Assembly: GCF_905372115.1 (NCBI RefSeq)
Contig: NZ_CAJPNR010000044.1
Span: forward strand, 1 to 18,004
Reading direction: 5' to 3'
DNA: 18,004 bases
Source of the DNA: an uncultured Streptococcus sp.
Lineage (GTDB): Bacteria; Bacillota; Bacilli; Lactobacillales; Streptococcaceae
Shown piece by piece: positions 16,090 through 18,004 of this stretch (its first letter is position 1; every line of letters starts with the position of its first letter). The notes under the pieces are model-generated. The model did no database searches, was not told the origin of the DNA, and saw only the letters and a list, made by a program, of their open reading frames with translations. A program made the translations under genes and the position numbers.

Positions 16090-16117
16090 ATTATAGACAA
16101 ATACTGCAAAATAACAA
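16090..16117 (-). promoter_or_regulatory. Promoter of the oxidoreductase gene
   Basis: On the minus strand TTGTTA (complement of 16112-16117) and TATAAT (complement of 16090-16095) are spaced by 16 bp, upstream of the AAGGAAAGGAAA ribosome binding site. It lies back-to-back with the hxlR-type promoter. Confidence 0.6.
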
Positions 16118-16119
16118 TA

Positions 16120-16154
16120 TTGAAGTTTTTGTAACTAGTGATATTTTAGTAACT
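16120..16154 (+). promoter_or_regulatory. Promoter and likely operator of the HxlR-type regulator
   Basis: TTGAAG (16120-16125) and TATTTT (16142-16147), spaced by 16 bp, form a weak promoter. Two GTAACT copies (16131-16136 and 16149-16154), 18 bp apart from start to start, lie in the spacer and over the predicted transcription start. Repeats at about two helical turns on the same DNA face, covering the promoter, would suit binding by a dimeric winged-helix repressor and autoregulation. This is inference from position only. Confidence 0.4.
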
Positions 16155-16177
16155 TAAGATAGAAAGATGGGTAGATT

Positions 16178-16543
16178 ATGGTAAGAAAAATTTATGATTG
16201 TGCTAATGGATGTCCAGTAGAAACCACTCTCCAAGTAATTTCTGGCAAATGGAAATGCGTAATATTATTTCACTTATTAAATAATGAAATTTGTCGATTT
16301 GGCGAATTAGAAAAATTAATGCCCGGTTGTTCTAGAAGGATGTTAGCGTTGCAACTTAAAGAATTGGAGTTGGACAAAATTATTCATAAAGATATTTACT
16401 CTATCATGCCTCCGATAACAGAGTATACACTAACTGAACTTGGAAGAACTTTAGAACCAGTAGTAGTTGAAATGAATAGATGGGGAAATAAATATAATCA
16501 AATTTTATTTAAAAATGGTAACGAGCTTCCTGTTGATAAATAA
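16178..16543 (+). CDS. HxlR-family winged-helix transcriptional regulator
   Basis: The 121-residue protein is a single HxlR (MarR-like winged-helix) domain. The N-terminal YDCANGCPVETTLQVISGKWK is the family signature, followed by LFHLLNNEICRFGELEKLMPGCSRRMLALQLKELE (recognition helix region) and the wing-containing TEYTLTELGRTLEPVV. Cys8 and Cys12 are present; the Cys of CPVE is the position used for thiol-based sensing of quinones, diamide or hypochlorite by YodB, CatR, HypR and QorR. With the divergent QOR-like reductase next door, the likely role is a repressor released by electrophile or disulfide stress. Start chosen at ATG 16178, behind a weak AAAGATGGG ribosome binding site. There is no terminator directly downstream. 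Confidence 0.88.
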   Translation: MVRKIYDCANGCPVETTLQVISGKWKCVILFHLLNNEICRFGELEKLMPGCSRRMLALQLKELELDKIIHKDIYSIMPPITEYTLTELGRTLEPVVVEMNRWGNKYNQILFKNGNELPVDK

Positions 16544-16838
16544 ATTTCTCTTAACACGACTAAATGCCCTCTAGTTTAATAAATTATAGGAAGAGTTCCA
16601 GTTTGTTAGTATGATTCATATTCACTGCAAAAAAGGCTTATTAAATATTCTCCAAATTTCTGCTGTCTATACTAGGATTTATGGCAAATTCAACCTAAGA
16701 TTTTGCCCCTATTTTGCCACACTTTTTTAAGAACTAAAGGGAATAATGAAGCATATTTCTAATACAGTGTGGGTAGAAGAATACCTGAATATAGCTCTTT
16801 TTATTGTATGAGGAAGTATAGTAAATAAATGATTTATG
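16544..16838. other. Intergenic stretch between hxlR-type gene and distal repeat
   Basis: About 295 bp of AT-rich DNA with no intact gene. The only structure seen is the apparent integrase remnant on the minus strand in its right half. The first part (16544-16690) shows no convincing promoter, terminator or repeat. Confidence 0.6.
16695..16800 (-). pseudogene. Probable C-terminal remnant of a tyrosine integrase
   Basis: On the minus strand one frame reads SSTHTVLE; the next frame continues YASLFPLVLKKVWQ, and a third ends KIGAKS before a TAG (complement of 16695-16697). Joined by two small frameshifts at A-runs, this gives a TxLExYASLFP...KVWQ.KIGAKS ending. It resembles the catalytic-tyrosine region and tail of streptococcal phage/ICE integrases (usual pattern TLxxYxHLFP); the Tyr codon is the complement of 16753-16755. 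The Arg and His catalytic boxes are gone, because the direct repeat begins about 40 bp upstream. The match is by eye and the fragment is short. Confidence 0.42.
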
Positions 16839-16874
16839 TTCAGAAGGTAAAGCATAATCTAGCTGAACAATACA
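16839..16874 (+). repeat. Direct repeat, distal copy of the fba 3' end (putative att site)
   Basis: This sequence repeats the last bases of fba, its stop region and its 3' flank with one difference in 36. No upstream fba coding sequence is present here: the bases before 16839 do not match fba. That fits an att site better than a gene duplication with decay. Confidence 0.85.
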
Positions 16875-16879
16875 TACGT

Positions 16880-16905
16880 AACCTGCCCATCAGGCAGGTT
16901 TTTTT
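16880..16905 (+). terminator. Second fba-type terminator beyond the distal repeat
   Basis: AACCTGCC (16880-16887) and GGCAGGTT (16893-16900) form a perfect 8-bp stem with a CATCA loop, followed by TTTTT. It stands five bases after the distal repeat, at the same offset as the fba-proximal terminator after its repeat. It is the better hairpin of the two and may be the original chromosomal fba terminator, displaced by the insertion. Confidence 0.85.
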
Positions 16906-16944
16906 GGTGTTTTAAGGAGACTATTAAGCCAGAATTTTGGACTA

Positions 16945-17049
16945 ATACTCTTCGAAAATTAAATTCAAACTACGTCAGCTTCACCTTGCCTTACTCAAGT
17001 ACAGCCTGCGGTTAGCTTCCTAGTTTGCTCTTTGATTCTCATTGAGTAT
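16945..17049 (-). repeat. BOX element without boxB (boxA-boxC), minus orientation
   Basis: A 105-bp element is bounded by ATACTC and GAGTAT. On the minus strand it opens with ATACTCAATGAGAATCAAAG and AGCAAACTAGGAAGCTAACC, close to the pneumococcal boxA consensus. It ends with GCTGACGTAGTTTGAA and TTTTCGAAGAGTAT, close to boxC. The central boxB (with its AACTGACGAAGTCAGT-type core) is absent. BOX elements are dispersed non-coding repeats of streptococci that form stem-loops and may affect neighbouring expression. This one lies between the fba terminator and the ABC transporter promoter. Confidence 0.85.
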
Positions 17050-17103
17050 AAAAATATCACTTTAAGAGAAAAATTTTCAATTCCATAAACTTTGGGCAAA
17101 CGC

Positions 17104-17132
17104 TTGCATTCCATTTTTTATTGGACTATAAT
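17104..17132 (+). promoter_or_regulatory. Promoter of the ABC transporter gene
   Basis: TTGCAT (17104-17109) and TATAAT (17127-17132) are spaced by 17 bp, which gives a leader of about 110 nt. The leader can fold GTAAGGA (17182-17188) with TCCTTAC (17226-17232), enclosing TTTTTG/CAAAAA (17196-17201 with 17206-17211). This structure ends just before the AGGGAG ribosome binding site. Confidence 0.65.
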
Positions 17133-17247
17133 AGGTTGGTATAAAGCCTTCTGTAATAATAAAATTTAGAGGGTTTAGAAAGTAAGGATTTAGAATTTTT
17201 GTAGTCAAAAATACAATGTTGCTATTCCTTACGGTAGGGAGATAGAT

Positions 17248-18004
17248 ATGGCAATGATAGAAGTGGAACATCTTCAGAAAAATTTTGTGAAGACAGTGAA
17301 GGAGCCGGGGTTAAAGGGAGCTTTGCGCTCCTTTATTCATCCTCAAAAGCAGACCTTTGAAGCAGTCAAGGATTTGACCTTTGAGGTGCCAAAAGGGCAA
17401 ATTTTAGGATTTATTGGGGCAAATGGTGCAGGTAAATCAACAACCATCAAAATGCTAACAGGGATTTTGAAACCGACATCTGGTTTTTGTCGGATTAACG
17501 GCAAGACTCCGCAGGACAAACGCCAAGACTATGTCAAGGATATTGGAGTAGTTTTTGGGCAACGCACCCAGCTGTGGTGGGATTTGGCTCTGCAAGAGAC
17601 TTACACGGTCTTGAAAGAGATTTACGATGTGCCGGACTCGCTCTTTCATAAGCGCATGGACTTTTTGAATGAAGTTTTGGATTTGAAGGAATTTATCAAA
17701 GACCCCGTGCGGACTCTGTCGCTTGGTCAACGGATGCGGGCGGACATTGCGGCTTCCTTGCTCCACAATCCTAAGGTTCTCTTTTTAGATGAGCCGACCA
17801 TTGGTCTGGATGTGTCGGTCAAGGACAATATTCGTCGGGCCATTACCCAAATCAATCAGGAGGAAGAGACCACTATTCTCTTGACCACTCACGACTTGAG
17901 CGACATTGAGCAACTTTGTGATCGGATTTTTATGATTGATAAGGGGCAAGAGATTTTTGATGGAACGGTTAGCCAGCTCAAGGAAACCTTTGGCAAGATG
18001 AAGA
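17248..18004 (+). CDS. ABC-2-type exporter ATP-binding protein, 5' part
   Basis: The frame is open from ATG 17248 to the window edge (252 codons), so the 3' end is missing. The nucleotide-binding domain is complete in its core. Walker A is GANGAGKST (near residue 58), the Q-loop lies near VVFGQRTQLWWD, the signature is LSLGQRMRADIAASL, Walker B is VLFLDEPTIGLD, and the switch histidine is in LTTHD. The long insert before Walker A (KEPGLKGALRSFIHPQKQTFEAVKDLTFEV) and the GQRTQLWWDL sequence are typical of the ABC-2 exporter ATPases of the viologen/DaunoR-like group, usually followed by two six-helix permease genes. Substrate unknown. Ribosome binding site AGGGAG sits upstream; ATG at 17254 (MIEVEHL) is a possible alternative start. 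Confidence 0.9.
   Translation, partial: MAMIEVEHLQKNFVKTVKEPGLKGALRSFIHPQKQTFEAVKDLTFEVPKGQILGFIGANGAGKSTTIKMLTGILKPTSGFCRINGKTPQDKRQDYVKDIGVVFGQRTQLWWDLALQETYTVLKEIYDVPDSLFHKRMDFLNEVLDLKEFIKDPVRTLSLGQRMRADIAASLLHNPKVLFLDEPTIGLDVSVKDNIRRAITQINQEEETTILLTTHDLSDIEQLCDRIFMIDKGQEIFDGTVSQLKETFGKMK

Larger units (their letters stand above)
13943..16874. mobile_element. Decayed integrative element at the fba 3' end (CIME-like)
   Basis: This AT-rich segment of about 2.9 kb is bounded by two copies of a 36-bp direct repeat made from the end of fba and its 3' flank. It contains an IS630 relic, a gene fragment, a divergent oxidoreductase/HxlR pair and an apparent tyrosine-integrase remnant. Direct repeats at a gene 3' end are the mark of tyrosine-recombinase integration, and the 3' end of fda is the known target of ICESt1/ICESt3 and of the related CIMEs in S. 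thermophilus. No conjugation or relaxase gene is present and no intact integrase, so it cannot move by itself. The gene content in between is not known to be original cargo rather than later insertions. Confidence 0.6.

Noticed and set aside
1..18004. CRISPR array, rRNA operon, toxin-antitoxin or phage defence system
   Set aside because: No regularly spaced repeats, rRNA sequence, small paired toxin/antitoxin genes or defence-type nucleases were seen.

Overview
The window comes from a low-GC Gram-positive coccus, almost certainly a Streptococcus of the sanguinis/mitis type. The evidence is an M26-family zinc metalloprotease with a G5 domain, the core genes truA, tig, rpoE (delta) and pyrG, an fba gene with highly biased codon use, a pneumococcal-type BOX repeat, and an IS630-Spn1-like transposase. 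No 16S rRNA gene or other species marker is present, so the species is left open.

Layout. Positions 1-4629 hold the 3' part of a very large secreted zinc metalloprotease; its 5' end lies outside the window. Two stem-loops with T-runs follow. Positions 4885-7433 are a four-gene plus-strand operon: truA, a ThiD/PdxK-family kinase, a small ECF transporter S component and a UPF0340 protein. The first two junctions overlap by 11 nt. tig, rpoE, a B3/B4-domain gene and pyrG follow as single-gene units, each with its own promoter; clear terminators follow tig and rpoE. The pyrG leader looks like a CTP-sensing attenuator: transcription is predicted to start at GGGC and runs into a terminator hairpin. 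Then come a small protein resembling a GyrI-like effector-binding domain, a tRNA-Leu(AAG) and fba (class II fructose-bisphosphate aldolase).

Positions 13943-16874 differ in character. The last 15 nt of the fba coding sequence before its stop region, plus the adjoining 3' flank, occur twice as a 36-bp direct repeat with 35 matches, about 2.9 kb apart. The interval is AT-rich and holds a decayed IS630-family transposase, a fragment of an unrecognised gene, an NAD(P)H-dependent alcohol dehydrogenase/quinone oxidoreductase-like gene divergent from an HxlR-type regulator with N-terminal cysteines, and what looks like the frameshifted C-terminal end of a tyrosine integrase beside the distal repeat. 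The 3' end of fda (fba) is the known integration site of the ICESt1/ICESt3 family of S. thermophilus. I therefore read this interval as a decayed integrative element (CIME-like) bounded by attL/attR and carrying a redox-stress cargo pair.

Beyond the element lie a second fba-type terminator, a BOX repeat lacking boxB, and the 5' part of an ABC-2-type exporter ATPase that runs off the right edge.

How the genes work together: most of the window is housekeeping (tRNA modification, B6/thiamine-precursor salvage, chaperone, RNA polymerase delta, CTP synthesis, glycolysis). The two accessory parts are the surface protease and the fba-anchored element.
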